64,000 nt of DNA, taken from positions 1 to 64,000 of the forward strand of contig CAZTJR010000012.1 of the NCBI GenBank assembly GCA_964613795.1, read 5' to 3'. Numbering within the stretch: position 1 is the first letter of the stretch; each line of letters opens with the position of its first letter. The notes below the pieces were generated by a model. That model made no database searches. It was not told the origin of the DNA and was given only the letters and a program-made list of their open reading frames with translations. This stretch comes from Chromatocurvus sp964613795 (GTDB lineage: Bacteria > Pseudomonadota > Gammaproteobacteria > Pseudomonadales > Halieaceae). Below, piece after piece: positions 44,827 through 54,264 of this stretch. A program made the translations under genes and the position numbers.

Positions 44827-45321
44827 ATGGACCCCGTGCGCGAGCGTAAATTGCTGGTATGGTTGCTGGCGCTAGTGGCCGTTCCCTTCCTGCCATTGGC
44901 GACCTTCTGGGCCGCGCAACAGCCGCAGGTGCAGGCGGGCGGCGTTGTCGCGCCCCAGGGTATGGCGACGCTCGCTCGCGCCACTGCGGACTTGCGCGAG
45001 CACAGCGCACGACTGGAGGAAGCGCTGCTGCAGATCGAGGCCCGACGCGCGCAGCTGGAGAGCCGCTATGGCGATTATCCGGAGAGCTGGTCCTATCGCC
45101 GGCTGGAGATTCGCGGGCAGCGCATGAGCCGGCAGAGTGCGGACGCCTTGCTGCGGCAGCTTCATACCCGCGACGATGCCTCGGTGCTGGCGGAGAGTAT
45201 CCAGGTTGCCGTGGCCGGTAGCGGGGCGGGGCTGTTTGCGGCGGACAAAGGCCATGACGCGCCCAACGCCCTCGTGATCACCGTGGAGGCGGATCTGTAC
45301 GGACGCGCAGGCGATCTCTGA
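44827..45321 (+). CDS. Single-pass inner-membrane assembly protein (MshJ/PilO-like position)
   Basis: The 164-residue product has one N-terminal membrane helix (LLVWLLALVAVPFLPLATFW) and then a coiled coil (ATADLREHSARLEEALLQIE and onward), with a small C-terminal region. This layout and the position beside a PilN/GspL-like gene fit the PilO/GspM/MshJ role of the inner-membrane platform, although it is shorter than usual. Assignment is by layout only. It starts five bases after the prepilin stop and ends two bases before the next gene. Confidence 0.6.
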   Translation: MDPVRERKLLVWLLALVAVPFLPLATFWAAQQPQVQAGGVVAPQGMATLARATADLREHSARLEEALLQIEARRAQLESRYGDYPESWSYRRLEIRGQRMSRQSADALLRQLHTRDDASVLAESIQVAVAGSGAGLFAADKGHDAPNALVITVEADLYGRAGDL

Positions 45322-45322
45322 T

Positions 45323-46645
45323 ATGACCGCGATGGCATACGTATCGGTGGGTGAGGGTCTGACGGACTGGTGCGATCTGTTTGAGCCGGACGACAAGGCT
45401 GGCAGTCGCGTTGGCGGCTTGCTTGCTCCGGTGCGACGAGTGGTCACCGATTGGCGCGGCGAGGCCTTGATCGGCACCGAACTGCTGCTGTCAGACGCTG
45501 ACGCGGCGCCTGCGGTACTGGAGCGGCTGCTGCGCACGCGGGGTGACACCGACGAGCAGTGTCAGGTGCTGGTGCACCGCAGCGCCGCGCTGCGCGGCAG
45601 CACCGAGCTGGTGTACACAGCCGTTCCAGCAACGCGGTGGCGCGACGTCCAGGCGCAGATTGCAGCGATGACGCGAGCCAGCCTGGTGTTCGACTGGGGG
45701 CGGGTCCTGGCGCATCTGGCACGGGCGGAGGGACGACATTGCCCCGTTACCCTGGCGCTGCATCCACAGGGTGCTGATATCGCTATCTGCCGCTCCGGTA
45801 CGCTGGTTCTGCTGCGTCGTATCCCCGCCCTCGATCTCGCCACGTTTCTGGGAAGTAGTCGTACGGCACTGCGCGACACTCTGCTGCCGCTGTTACGGGA
45901 TGAAGCGGCAGGTGCCGATGCGATTGCCGTGCAGCTCATCGTTCTGCCCGGCCTGGAGGAATCGGTTCTGCAAGAGTTGCTCGCGGAGCTGCCGATCACC
46001 ATCAGCCGCCTGGTTGTTCCCCCTGGTGTGGTGTTGCCCTCGCGGCTGTCGTCGATGACGTCGCAGGACCTGGCCGAGTGTGTGGCACGCCTGCCGGTGA
46101 AGCTGGCGGTGAACCCGCTGCTGGATAAGGCGGAAAGCCTTGCCTGGCGCTGGACGCCCCTCGCCGGTACGGCAACGCTGTGCCTGGCGCTGCTGTGGCT
46201 GGCTGTCACCTACGTCAGCGCGGCTGGTGTGGCTGAGGAGCGCGAGGCGTATCAAGAGGCAGCGGCTGCACAGCAGCGCAGCAGCAGCACTGTCGCCGCG
46301 CAAGCGAACGCCCTGCTGGCGCGGAGCGAGGCGCAGCAGGCACTGGCGGTCTGGGCGCAGCAGCGCGACCGCGCCCGGATCACCCCCGACATGACGGCCG
46401 TGCTTGCCGCCATTCGCGACGCGAGGCCTGACGCGCTTCAGGTCGAGAGTGTCGGGCTGGTGGCAGACGAGAGCGGACACCTGATTACGCTTGTGGCGCG
46501 GATCGACGGTGTCAGCGACACGCTGGCGGTAGAGGAGCGCTTCGCGTCGGCCCTGCGCTCGAGGCGCTTCAGCCTGCGCAAGCGTGATGTCTTTCTCGAA
46601 GACAGTACCCAGAAAGTCCGATTACACCTGCAGAGGTTGCTATGA
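45323..46645 (+). CDS. GspL/MshI-like platform protein
   Basis: The 440-residue product has a cytoplasmic N-terminal domain of about 270 residues, a membrane helix (about 280-300, ATLCLALLWLAVTYVS), a periplasmic coiled coil, and a small C-terminal domain (VESVGLVADESGHLITLVAR) like the PilN/GspL end. Fusion of the PilM-like cytoplasmic and PilN-like periplasmic halves in one chain is the GspL layout. The N-terminal domain shows no clear actin-fold phosphate motifs, so it is divergent. It overlaps the next gene by four bases. Confidence 0.65.
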   Translation: MTAMAYVSVGEGLTDWCDLFEPDDKAGSRVGGLLAPVRRVVTDWRGEALIGTELLLSDADAAPAVLERLLRTRGDTDEQCQVLVHRSAALRGSTELVYTAVPATRWRDVQAQIAAMTRASLVFDWGRVLAHLARAEGRHCPVTLALHPQGADIAICRSGTLVLLRRIPALDLATFLGSSRTALRDTLLPLLRDEAAGADAIAVQLIVLPGLEESVLQELLAELPITISRLVVPPGVVLPSRLSSMTSQDLAECVARLPVKLAVNPLLDKAESLAWRWTPLAGTATLCLALLWLAVTYVSAAGVAEEREAYQEAAAAQQRSSSTVAAQANALLARSEAQQALAVWAQQRDRARITPDMTAVLAAIRDARPDALQVESVGLVADESGHLITLVARIDGVSDTLAVEERFASALRSRRFSLRKRDVFLEDSTQKVRLHLQRLL

Positions 46646-47175
46646 AAATGTACCCGGGTCTGCTGCTCGCCACTGCGACAGCTCTGTCACTGGCGGCAGC
46701 CTTCAGCATTGCCAACGATCTGGTGGAAAGCCGGGTCCCGGATGATAGCCAGCGCGCCAGTGAAGTGGCATCGCTGCGTGATCGGCTGGCCGGTGAGCTG
46801 CGCGAGCAGGAGTCGCTCCTGGAGACCCTGGAGCGCGTGCTGGAGGTGGATTTCTCAGCGCGCCGTGACGATCTCGCCGCCCTGGTCAGCGTTCTGGCGG
46901 GCCCGGATGCACCGCCGCCAGCGCCAACGGCTGCCGTGGCTCCGTCGCAGGCAGCGCCGCCAGCGCCTGGTCGGCCCTGGTATGAACAATACCGGGTATC
47001 CATGGTGTACATGGCCGGTGGTGACCAATACGCAGTGGTGAACGGTGAGGTCTACATGGCCGGTGACACGCTCGGTCCCGATACCGTACTGCGTGGCGTG
47101 GAGGAGGGGGCTGCGGTTCTGGTGCACAAGGGTGAGGATCGGCGTTTCGCCATCGGCAGCGGCTTAGACGGCTGA
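46642..47175 (+). CDS. PilP/GspC/MshK-like periplasmic linker protein
   Basis: The 177-residue product has an N-terminal hydrophobic segment (LLLATATALSLAAAFSIAND), a coiled coil, an Ala/Pro-rich spacer (residues about 91-112), and a C-terminal beta domain (YAVVNGEVYMAGDTLGPDTV, then DRRFAIG). That domain resembles the homology region of GspC/PilP/MshK proteins, which contacts the secretin. Its position before the secretin gene fits. The ATG overlaps the upstream stop by four bases. Confidence 0.65.
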   Translation: MKMYPGLLLATATALSLAAAFSIANDLVESRVPDDSQRASEVASLRDRLAGELREQESLLETLERVLEVDFSARRDDLAALVSVLAGPDAPPPAPTAAVAPSQAAPPAPGRPWYEQYRVSMVYMAGGDQYAVVNGEVYMAGDTLGPDTVLRGVEEGAAVLVHKGEDRRFAIGSGLDG

Positions 47176-47195
47176 CGCAGAGAGGGAAGCCGGGT

Positions 47196-47930
47196 ATGAC
47201 ATCATCATTTGCCAGTCCGCTGCGCGTGCTCGCCCTGGTCGCTGTGTTTCTGCTGGGCTGGCTCGTGGTCTATGTCCTGCAGGGCTGGTTCAGCGACGCC
47301 GAGCCCCCTGCCATTTCGCGCACGTCACAAGAATCTGATAGCGGCAGCGCGGCCATGGCGCCGGCGTCGCGACCTGTCCGTGGCGAGCGTGGCACTGCGG
47401 ACGACAGTGACACGCTCGCGCGACTGACCGAAAAACAGGCGGCGATGGCGGAAGAGGTGGCGCGCCTGCGCAGCGATATGTCCGGACAGCTCAGCCCGCC
47501 GGTGCCGGCCAGTGCCGCGGCACCCGGTGCCAGCACGCCGGAACGCCAGGAAAGCGCTGCGGATGCGGACGGGGCGGCTGCGCGGCGGGCCGCGATCCAG
47601 CGTCTGCAGGCGGTGGCTCTGGAGCGGCTCGGGCGGCTTGAGCCTGGCGATACCGAGGCGATGATCGCCGCCATGGAAGATTTTGTCCTCGGGATGCGCG
47701 ACGCGGGCGCCCCGGACATCATCGATCTCGACAACTTCCGCGACACCTTGCGCCATCTCGACGAGCTGCAGCGGGTGGGCAGGCAGCTGCAGAAGGAAAC
47801 AAGCAAGGGCCGCAACGCCGATGCGGCTGTCACGCAGGCGCTGAATCGCCGGCTGCAGGCGCTGTCCGCCAGAACATTGCCTTCTTTTATCGATCAGGAG
47901 GACATACGTCGCCTGCTGGAGAGCGGCTGA
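47196..47930 (+). CDS. Single-pass membrane protein of the pilus operon, unknown family
   Basis: The 244-residue product has one membrane helix (VLALVAVFLLGWLVVYVLQG), a disordered Ser/Ala/Pro-rich spacer and two helical regions (LARLTEKQAAMAEEVARLRS; FRDTLRHLDELQRVGRQLQK). I do not recognise the family. By position it could serve as an extra platform component, like MshF in MSHA systems. Its stop overlaps the start of the next prepilin by one base. Confidence 0.6.
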   Translation: MTSSFASPLRVLALVAVFLLGWLVVYVLQGWFSDAEPPAISRTSQESDSGSAAMAPASRPVRGERGTADDSDTLARLTEKQAAMAEEVARLRSDMSGQLSPPVPASAAAPGASTPERQESAADADGAAARRAAIQRLQAVALERLGRLEPGDTEAMIAAMEDFVLGMRDAGAPDIIDLDNFRDTLRHLDELQRVGRQLQKETSKGRNADAAVTQALNRRLQALSARTLPSFIDQEDIRRLLESG

Positions 47931-48736
47931 TGTTCCGCTCTGGCCAGCGCACTGACAGACGGCAGCGAGGACTCACGCTGCTGGAGATGGGACTGTCGCT
48001 GTTTACCGCGGGTGTGATCCTGTCGGCGGTGATGGTGGCCACGGGCAGCTCCGGCTCGCGCACTGCGAGTGCCGAAGCTGCGTATTTCGACGCTATCGTC
48101 GATGCACTGCTGGTGTTTGCGAGACGCAACCACCGTCTGCCGTGCCCGGACGTCAACGGCGATGGCGAGGAGGATATCGAGTGCCCGCCCCTCGTGCGAG
48201 CTGGGGGAGTGCCCTACACGACCCTTGGCATCGAGCTGGCGGTGCCCGTGGGTGAGGGTGTCGACGTGAAGTATGTCTACGGTGTCTATCGGGGTGGCGG
48301 CGATGTGACGCGGGATCTGACACGCCGGGCAGAGCGGTCGCAGCCGCAGCCGCATCCGGCGGGGACTGCGCGCTTCGAGGACGGGGATGACTTCCGGCAG
48401 GCGTTGATCAATGCCTTCCGGGCACCGTTAACCCAGGCCGATGCATTGGTGGTCAGTCGGCAGGCCACGGTGCCGCTGCAATGCAACAGCCAGGCGGTGA
48501 ACAACGTCGCCTTTGTCGTGGCCTTCGCCGGAGTGGAAGACCGCAACGGCAGTGGCTCACTGTTTGATGGGCCGCACTTGCAGATCGGGGGGTGGTCGCC
48601 GCAGACGCGATGGTCGTCCGTGACCGCCAACACCTGCTACGCCTCGCCCGTGAGAGAGCCATCACAGGCATACGACGATCAGATACGCGCGATGGCGTTT
48701 TTACAACTTTTGGGTTTTTTGTCAGAAAAGGGATAA
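47930..48736 (+). CDS. Prepilin-like protein with Cys-bracketed calcium-loop motif
   Basis: The 268-residue product has the prepilin site RQRG/LTLLEM and helix SLFTAGVILSAVMVATG. After the helix it shows RRNHRLPCPDVNGDGEEDIE, where DVNGDGEED has the spacing of a calcium-binding EF-hand/dockerin loop, flanked by Cys and followed by GGVPYTTLGI. The same block recurs in the prepilins at 54261, 58150 and, weakened, 56951. Near the end CNSQAVNNVAFVVAFAG is also echoed in those proteins. It is placed right before the secretin gene and is a likely minor pseudopilin. Confidence 0.82.
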   Translation: MFRSGQRTDRRQRGLTLLEMGLSLFTAGVILSAVMVATGSSGSRTASAEAAYFDAIVDALLVFARRNHRLPCPDVNGDGEEDIECPPLVRAGGVPYTTLGIELAVPVGEGVDVKYVYGVYRGGGDVTRDLTRRAERSQPQPHPAGTARFEDGDDFRQALINAFRAPLTQADALVVSRQATVPLQCNSQAVNNVAFVVAFAGVEDRNGSGSLFDGPHLQIGGWSPQTRWSSVTANTCYASPVREPSQAYDDQIRAMAFLQLLGFLSEKG

Positions 48737-48739
48737 CAC

Positions 48740-50494
48740 ATGAAGTCAATCAGGGGGAATGACCCCGAGGCAGAAACATCGGCCGCAATACTGCATCCAG
48801 GCCGCTTTGCGATCGCGGTCTCCCTGGCGATGGGCCTCAGCGCCTGCGCCACCATGTACGATGGCCCATCCCTGCTCGATGAAACCAAGGTCAAGGCGGT
48901 AGATACCCGGTCCCGGGAGTTGATGACCGGACGTCTCATCGCCGAGTCGAAGGCGATCAACGAGACCCAGGAGGAGCTGCGCAAGGGACTGGAGCAACGT
49001 AAGCCGGTGGCGGTGGCGGCACCGGCGCCAACCTTCAATCCTCTCGATGCCATCAACGTGTCACTCAACGTCGACCGCGCCGATGTGCGCCAGGTCTTCC
49101 GTGCCGTGGCGGATCAGGCGAAGCTCAACCTGGTGCTTCCCAGCAGTCTCAGCAGCGATCCGCAGACGATCTCTCTTGCGCTCAAGGACCTGCCCGCGAG
49201 TCGCGTCCTCGACCACATTCTCTCGGTTCTCGATTACTCGGGCAGCATTGATGACGGCCTGCTGGTGATCAGCGAATACGAGGAACGCGTGTTTGATCTC
49301 GACTTCCTGCAGACTTCCATCACCGCACAGTTTGATGCCGGTGGCGATGTATTTGGCGCCAACCAGGCCATTGGCGGAGCACAGAACGGGGGCGATGCGG
49401 CACACACCGGCATACGCAACGGTTTCAACGTGCAGGGCCGCAATACCAACGACATGGACCCCTTCGAGCAGATTGAGGGCCTGTTGAACACGGTGCTCTA
49501 CGGCGACAAGTGGAGTAATGACGATATTGACAGCAGTGGTGATCGTGCCAGTGCGGTACGCGATGATGACGGCGCTCGCTTCATGCTGAATCATTCCACG
49601 GGCACGCTGTATGTTCGCGCCCGACCGTCACAGGTAAACACCGTCAGCCGCCTGGTCAACCGCTACAAGGATGTGCTGGGTCGCCAGGTGCTGATTGAGG
49701 CGCAAATACTGGATATCGAGCTGAATGATGATTTCCAGTACGGCATAGACTGGGCCAGCCTGCGCAACAAGTCTGCGGTCAGTCTGGGAACCTCGTCGCT
49801 GAACCTGGGCACGGTGGAAACCCTGCTGCCCGGAGGCGAGCTGGTGAACCGCGGCCTGACCATTCCGGCACAGAACTTCGGCGGTGCTGGTCGCAACAGT
49901 CTGTCGGCGGTGTATGGCAACGAACGCGATTCTGTGGCGGTCAATATGCTGAAGGCCTTCGGGTCGGTGCACGTGTTGTCGAACCCGTCGCTACGGGTAA
50001 AGAACACGCAGCCGGCGGTGGTCAGCGTCGGACGCAACGAGCGCTATATCTCTCAGACCACATCCAACGTGTCCAACTCCGGTGGCGGACAGAGCACGGT
50101 TTCGGCCAATGTGGTCACGGATAATCTGTTCGACGGCGTCATGCTCGGGGTCATTCCCTACATCACGGAAGACGGTGACATTTCACTCACCATCAATCCG
50201 GTACAGACCATGATCCTGCCCGGCAGTACCGACCTGTTCAACGTCGGCACGGAGCAGAGCCCGCAGCGTATTTCACTGCCCAAGGTGGATTTCAAGGGCA
50301 TTACCACGTCCCTCAGCCTGCGCGATGGTGACATGGTCATCCTGGGCGGATTGATCAGCGAAAACGGCAATGTCGGCAAGTCCGGCGTGCCGGTGCTGGC
50401 GGATATTCCGTTCTTCGGTGAGCTGATGGGTGGCTTCAATAACAGCAAGCGTGCCCGGGAGCTGGTGGTTGTACTGCGCGTCATGATGCTATGA
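48740..50494 (+). CDS. mshL: MshL-like secretin lipoprotein
   Basis: The 584-residue product forms the outer-membrane gate. A lipobox (MGLSAC, Cys36) marks it as a lipoprotein. The N0 domain is seen in VSLNVDRADVRQVFRAVADQ and ALKDLPASRVLDHILSVLDY, a second ring domain in LYVRARPSQVNTVSRLVNRY, and the secretin core in VLIEAQILDIELNDDFQYGI, VHVLSNPSLRVKNTQPAVVS, GVIPYITEDGDISLTINPV and PVLADIPFFGELMGG. Domain order and the lipoprotein signal match MshL. It starts three bases after the preceding stop and overlaps the next gene by four bases. Confidence 0.92.
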   Translation: MKSIRGNDPEAETSAAILHPGRFAIAVSLAMGLSACATMYDGPSLLDETKVKAVDTRSRELMTGRLIAESKAINETQEELRKGLEQRKPVAVAAPAPTFNPLDAINVSLNVDRADVRQVFRAVADQAKLNLVLPSSLSSDPQTISLALKDLPASRVLDHILSVLDYSGSIDDGLLVISEYEERVFDLDFLQTSITAQFDAGGDVFGANQAIGGAQNGGDAAHTGIRNGFNVQGRNTNDMDPFEQIEGLLNTVLYGDKWSNDDIDSSGDRASAVRDDDGARFMLNHSTGTLYVRARPSQVNTVSRLVNRYKDVLGRQVLIEAQILDIELNDDFQYGIDWASLRNKSAVSLGTSSLNLGTVETLLPGGELVNRGLTIPAQNFGGAGRNSLSAVYGNERDSVAVNMLKAFGSVHVLSNPSLRVKNTQPAVVSVGRNERYISQTTSNVSNSGGGQSTVSANVVTDNLFDGVMLGVIPYITEDGDISLTINPVQTMILPGSTDLFNVGTEQSPQRISLPKVDFKGITTSLSLRDGDMVILGGLISENGNVGKSGVPVLADIPFFGELMGGFNNSKRARELVVVLRVMML

Positions 50495-51300
50495 GTCTGG
50501 TTTTTGATGCGCTCCGCGGTGTATCCGAAGAGCGCGCCGGGAAAGACGCGATCTGCCGCGCGCCGGCAATGCGTAACACGGCCTCGCCACGGCGTTTCCC
50601 CTATGCCCTTTTGGGCGTGTTGCTGCCCATGTGCGGACTGCTGTGGCTGGCGGAGGGCCGCACCGGCGAGGCTCAGCTTTCTGCTGCTGCAACGCCGACG
50701 CTGGCGGCGCCAGTCGCTGCGCCGGTTGACCAGCCAGTCGCTACGCTGGTTGACCAGCCAGTTACCGTGGCGGAAGTGCCGGCGCGTGCTCCCGTCGCGC
50801 TGCAGGAGGCGCCGTCCGGCGAGTCTGTTACGGCGCCTCCCGTGGCGGTCCGTGAGCCCGCTGCGCAGCCGGTTGCCCCTCCGGCAGATTCATCCGTCAG
50901 CCCGCCAGAGGCCGAAGCCACACCGCAGCTGAATGTATCCAGCCGCAGGCTGGATGTTGCCGCTGCCTTTCGTGCGCTGCTTGTTGAGGTGCGTGCCGGC
51001 GATCTGGCCGCCGCCGAGGCGCGCGCCGAGGCCATCGAGGCCACTGCCGGTGCCGACCACCTTCTGACTCTCAAGGTACGCGGCTACCTGGCCCAGGCCC
51101 GGGGCGATCTCGAGCTGGCTGAAGACTTCTATACCCGGGTGCTCACTCGCGTGCCTGGGGATCGCGATGCCCTGGTCAGCCTGGCGACCATCGGTCTGGC
51201 ACAGGATGATCTGCCGGCCGCACGTCGTGCCTACGACACCCTGCGCGATCGCTACCCCACTGATCCCTACGTCGCGCAGCTGCGCCGTCAGGTGAGGTAG
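50491..51300 (+). CDS. GspB/MshN-like TPR protein
   Basis: The 269-residue product starts MSLVFDALRG, close to the GspB-type N-terminus. It has one membrane helix (RFPYALLGVLLPMCGLLWLA), a long Pro/Ala/Val-rich spacer with repeats (VDQPVATLVDQPV), and tetratricopeptide repeats (YLAQARGDLELAEDFYTRVL and ALVSLATIGLAQDDLPAARR). MshN in MSHA operons has the same plan. The ATG overlaps the secretin stop, and the next gene, an ExeA-like ATPase, is its usual partner. It probably helps pass the secretin through the peptidoglycan. Confidence 0.75.
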   Translation: MSLVFDALRGVSEERAGKDAICRAPAMRNTASPRRFPYALLGVLLPMCGLLWLAEGRTGEAQLSAAATPTLAAPVAAPVDQPVATLVDQPVTVAEVPARAPVALQEAPSGESVTAPPVAVREPAAQPVAPPADSSVSPPEAEATPQLNVSSRRLDVAAAFRALLVEVRAGDLAAAEARAEAIEATAGADHLLTLKVRGYLAQARGDLELAEDFYTRVLTRVPGDRDALVSLATIGLAQDDLPAARRAYDTLRDRYPTDPYVAQLRRQVR

Positions 51301-51305
51301 ATCGC

Positions 51306-53015
51306 ATGGCCACGGTCGCCAGGACGTCGTCAGTGTTGCGTGAGCGAGCGCCCTACCAGTTCCCGTTCGGCTTTCAGCGTCCGCCATTTCCGGTGACGCC
51401 GGATGAGCGGCACTACTTCATTACCTCGCACAACGAGCAGGTACTGGTAGAGCTGCGTCACTTCGTGCTGATGCGCAAGGGCTTCATGACCCTGACCGGC
51501 GATATTGGTCTTGGCAAGACCACACTGCTGCGGCGGCTGCTCGGTGAGTTCGATCCGGAGGCGGTAAACACGTCGCTGGTCCTCAGCAGTTTTCTGCGCG
51601 GCGACGAGCTGCTGGGGGCGGTTGTGCAGGACTTCGGTCTGCCAGTGAAGCCCGACGACAGCGCGCGGGTTCTGCTGCAGCGCCTGAACGAGTTTCTCTT
51701 GCGCGAGTGCCGGCAGGGGCGCGTCAATCTGTTGTGCATTGACGACGCCCAGGCGCTGGACGCGGATGCACTGGATACCATCAGGCAGCTGAGCAACCTT
51801 GAAACCGGCGACGAAAAGCTGCTGCAGATTTTGCTGTCAGGGCAGCCGGAGTTGATGGAGGCTTTGTCAGAGTATGGGCTGCGACAGATCCAGAGCCGCA
51901 TTGCTGCCAGTTTCCAGATGCGTCCGATGTCGCTGCATGAAACCGGCGCCTATACCGCGTTTCGCCTCGAGGCAGCCCTGGGCAAAGGCGCCGAGCTGCC
52001 GGTGAATATCACGGTCGATGGACTGCGTACCCTGTATGCAGAGAGTGCGGGCTATCCCCGCGCCGTGCATCACATCATGGACCGGGTGCTCTACCTGCTG
52101 TCGGCGCGCCACAGCGTGTGTATTGATTCAGGCGTGGTGACTGAGGCCTGCCGCGACCTTGGTTGGGAGGGTGCCGCCGGTGCCTGGCGGCACTATCTGC
52201 AGCCACCGTCTGCCGCAGCGTCGTTGCCGGCCCAGGATTGCGGCAGCCGGATCAGCGCCTGGATTCTGGCGCTCTCGTCATCGCTGCTGCTCCTTGCTGT
52301 CTGGCTGCTGCTGCAACCGAATCGCGACTGGCGTGCGCCGACATGGCTGACCGACCAGGCGGCGTCGACGGTTGCCTTTGTCGCCACCGGCACCGCCAGC
52401 CTGTTCGAGCGTGTTGGCTTTGATACCCGGGGGCCAGCGACGGTATCAGCGGCCGGCCCCCGGTTATCGTCTGGAGCACCGGCAGCGGCGCCTGAATCCG
52501 TATACCGTGAGCCCCTGCCCGCCCCTGCGGATTGGCCGCGACTCAGCGCACGGCTGCCATATTTGAACAATGTGGACTGGCCCGAGGTGCGCAGTGTCGC
52601 GCAGCTTACCAGCACATTGTCGGCCCGCTTGGCGGCGCACGGTATGCAGGCGGTGACGCTGCCGGCACCATCGCCGGTCGCCTGTGCTCCCTATCCGCTG
52701 GTGGCGCTGGACAGCCAGGAGGCATCGGGTAGTGCCCGGGTACTGACCTTCGTGCCGGCAGGCATACCGGTGGCGCCGGTACCCATTTATGCGCCGCGCG
52801 GCGATATCACCGCCGTGCAGGAGTTTCTGGTCTGGCATGGCCATCTGCAGAGTGGGGGGGTGGACGGCCTGATGGGCGCGCAGACAGCCTCTGCGCTGGC
52901 GCGCTACCAGCGGGACAATGGCCTGCTGGCCACCGGGCAGTGGGATCCGGAAACCGCCTATCGACTGGCCTGTGCCATGTGGCAGCGCGCGGGCCCGGAT
53001 GTGACCGGTGTCTGA
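51306..53015 (+). CDS. mshM: ExeA/MshM-like AAA ATPase with peptidoglycan-binding tail
   Basis: The 569-residue product has an AAA domain: Walker A TGDIGLGKTTLLRRLL near residue 65, Walker B NLLCIDDAQALD near 140, and sensor LLSGQPELMEAL. A membrane helix follows (about 318-337, WILALSSSLLLLAVWLLLQ). The periplasmic part ends in a peptidoglycan-binding type 1 domain (AVQEFLVWHGHLQSGGVDGL, then ALARYQRDNGLLATGQWDPE). ExeA/GspA proteins have this composition and remodel peptidoglycan to let the secretin assemble, whereas MshM often lacks the tail. It overlaps the GspF-like gene by eight bases. Confidence 0.85.
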   Translation: MATVARTSSVLRERAPYQFPFGFQRPPFPVTPDERHYFITSHNEQVLVELRHFVLMRKGFMTLTGDIGLGKTTLLRRLLGEFDPEAVNTSLVLSSFLRGDELLGAVVQDFGLPVKPDDSARVLLQRLNEFLLRECRQGRVNLLCIDDAQALDADALDTIRQLSNLETGDEKLLQILLSGQPELMEALSEYGLRQIQSRIAASFQMRPMSLHETGAYTAFRLEAALGKGAELPVNITVDGLRTLYAESAGYPRAVHHIMDRVLYLLSARHSVCIDSGVVTEACRDLGWEGAAGAWRHYLQPPSAAASLPAQDCGSRISAWILALSSSLLLLAVWLLLQPNRDWRAPTWLTDQAASTVAFVATGTASLFERVGFDTRGPATVSAAGPRLSSGAPAAAPESVYREPLPAPADWPRLSARLPYLNNVDWPEVRSVAQLTSTLSARLAAHGMQAVTLPAPSPVACAPYPLVALDSQEASGSARVLTFVPAGIPVAPVPIYAPRGDITAVQEFLVWHGHLQSGGVDGLMGAQTASALARYQRDNGLLATGQWDPETAYRLACAMWQRAGPDVTGV

Positions 53016-54264
53016 CGCCTTCTCTTTACAGCGGATGGCCTGGGTCAGCTATCTGACCTCGGGTGGCCGTCGCCGGCGCCAGTGGATGCGCCTGCCCTCC
53101 CTGGACGAGGACAGCCATCGTCTGTACCTCGAGCGTGCCCTGGATGCCACAGTGCTGCAGCTGTGGGTAGCGCCACCATGGCTGAGTCGGGTGCTCACTC
53201 AGGTCGCGCCCCTGCTCAGTCGCAGGTGGCCGCCGGAGCAGCTGGCCGAAGTGCTGCATAACCTCGGCATCATGCTCAAAAGCGGCCTGCCGATTGCCAC
53301 CGCCCTGGATGACCTGGCACAAGACGCCGAGCATCGCAGTATGCGGCGTTTTTTACGCACCCTGCACCGGCGCGTCTCGGCGGGCAGTGCGTTGACCGAC
53401 GCGCTCGCAGGCTATCACCACCAGCTGCCGGCCACGGTCCGCGCCCTGATAGCGGTCGGTGAGCAGACCGGTGGGCTCGACCAGGCCATGCTGGAAGGGG
53501 CTCGCCACGTCAAGCGGGTCAGCAAGATCATGGACGACGTCACCAAGGCGCTCATTTACCCGGTATTTGCCGTGCTCGCCATTCTGGCAGCAGTGATTTT
53601 CTGGATGATCTACGTGTTGCCGGAGATTTCCGGCATGTTCCGGCAGATGGGCGTGGAGCTGCCCTGGTACACACAGAAAGCGATGCGCGGTATCGATGTG
53701 CTCGCCGGTCTGAACGCCTCTCATGTGTGGTTCGTCATGGCCGCGGTCGTGCTCTGTACAGCCATGCTGCTGCGTCGAGAGCGTGTGCGTTATCTGGTGA
53801 TGCGCGTTTTCAGTCACATGCCCATTTCGGGGGTCATTCTGCGTACCTCTGCCCTGGCCTCGATCACTGAGTACCTGTCCATTCTGCTGCGCGCCGGCCT
53901 GCCATTGTCCGAGGCGCTGCGCGTTTTGGTTGAAAGCATCAACAATACGTATTACGCGCGCCGACTGGCGGCCGCCCGCGCGGGTGTCTTCCGTGGCAAC
54001 AGCCTCGCCGATGAAATGCGCCGCGCCCGGATATTCCCGGCGATGCTGGTGCGCCTGGTCAGTGTTGGGGAGGCCACTGGCACACTCGACCAGCAACTCG
54101 CGTTGCTCGCCGAGGACTATCGGCAGCGTCTGGATCATGTGGTGCAGTCGCTGAGTGAGCTGCTCAAGCCGCTGTTGATTGTGGTGGCGGGTGGTCTCTT
54201 CCTTGTGGTGGTGGTGGTGTTTCTGCTGCCGGTGTACCAGCTGGTCTCGGAAATCATTGCATGA
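53008..54264 (+). CDS. mshG: GspF/PilC/MshG inner-membrane platform protein
   Basis: The 418-residue product has the two T2SSF domains of the platform. The first (about 75-200) contains LHNLGIMLKSGLPIATALDD and GEQTGGLDQAMLEGARHV before the helix VFAVLAILAAVIFWMIYVLP. The second (about 280-400) contains EYLSILLRAGLPLSEALRVL and GEATGTLDQQLALLAEDY before the final helix LFLVVVVVFLLPVYQLV. A central helix lies at HVWFVMAAVVLCTAMLL. Start is a GTG within the end of the upstream gene. It rotates or anchors the growing pseudopilus under the ATPase. Confidence 0.93.
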   Translation: MSDAFSLQRMAWVSYLTSGGRRRRQWMRLPSLDEDSHRLYLERALDATVLQLWVAPPWLSRVLTQVAPLLSRRWPPEQLAEVLHNLGIMLKSGLPIATALDDLAQDAEHRSMRRFLRTLHRRVSAGSALTDALAGYHHQLPATVRALIAVGEQTGGLDQAMLEGARHVKRVSKIMDDVTKALIYPVFAVLAILAAVIFWMIYVLPEISGMFRQMGVELPWYTQKAMRGIDVLAGLNASHVWFVMAAVVLCTAMLLRRERVRYLVMRVFSHMPISGVILRTSALASITEYLSILLRAGLPLSEALRVLVESINNTYYARRLAAARAGVFRGNSLADEMRRARIFPAMLVRLVSVGEATGTLDQQLALLAEDYRQRLDHVVQSLSELLKPLLIVVAGGLFLVVVVVFLLPVYQLVSEIIA

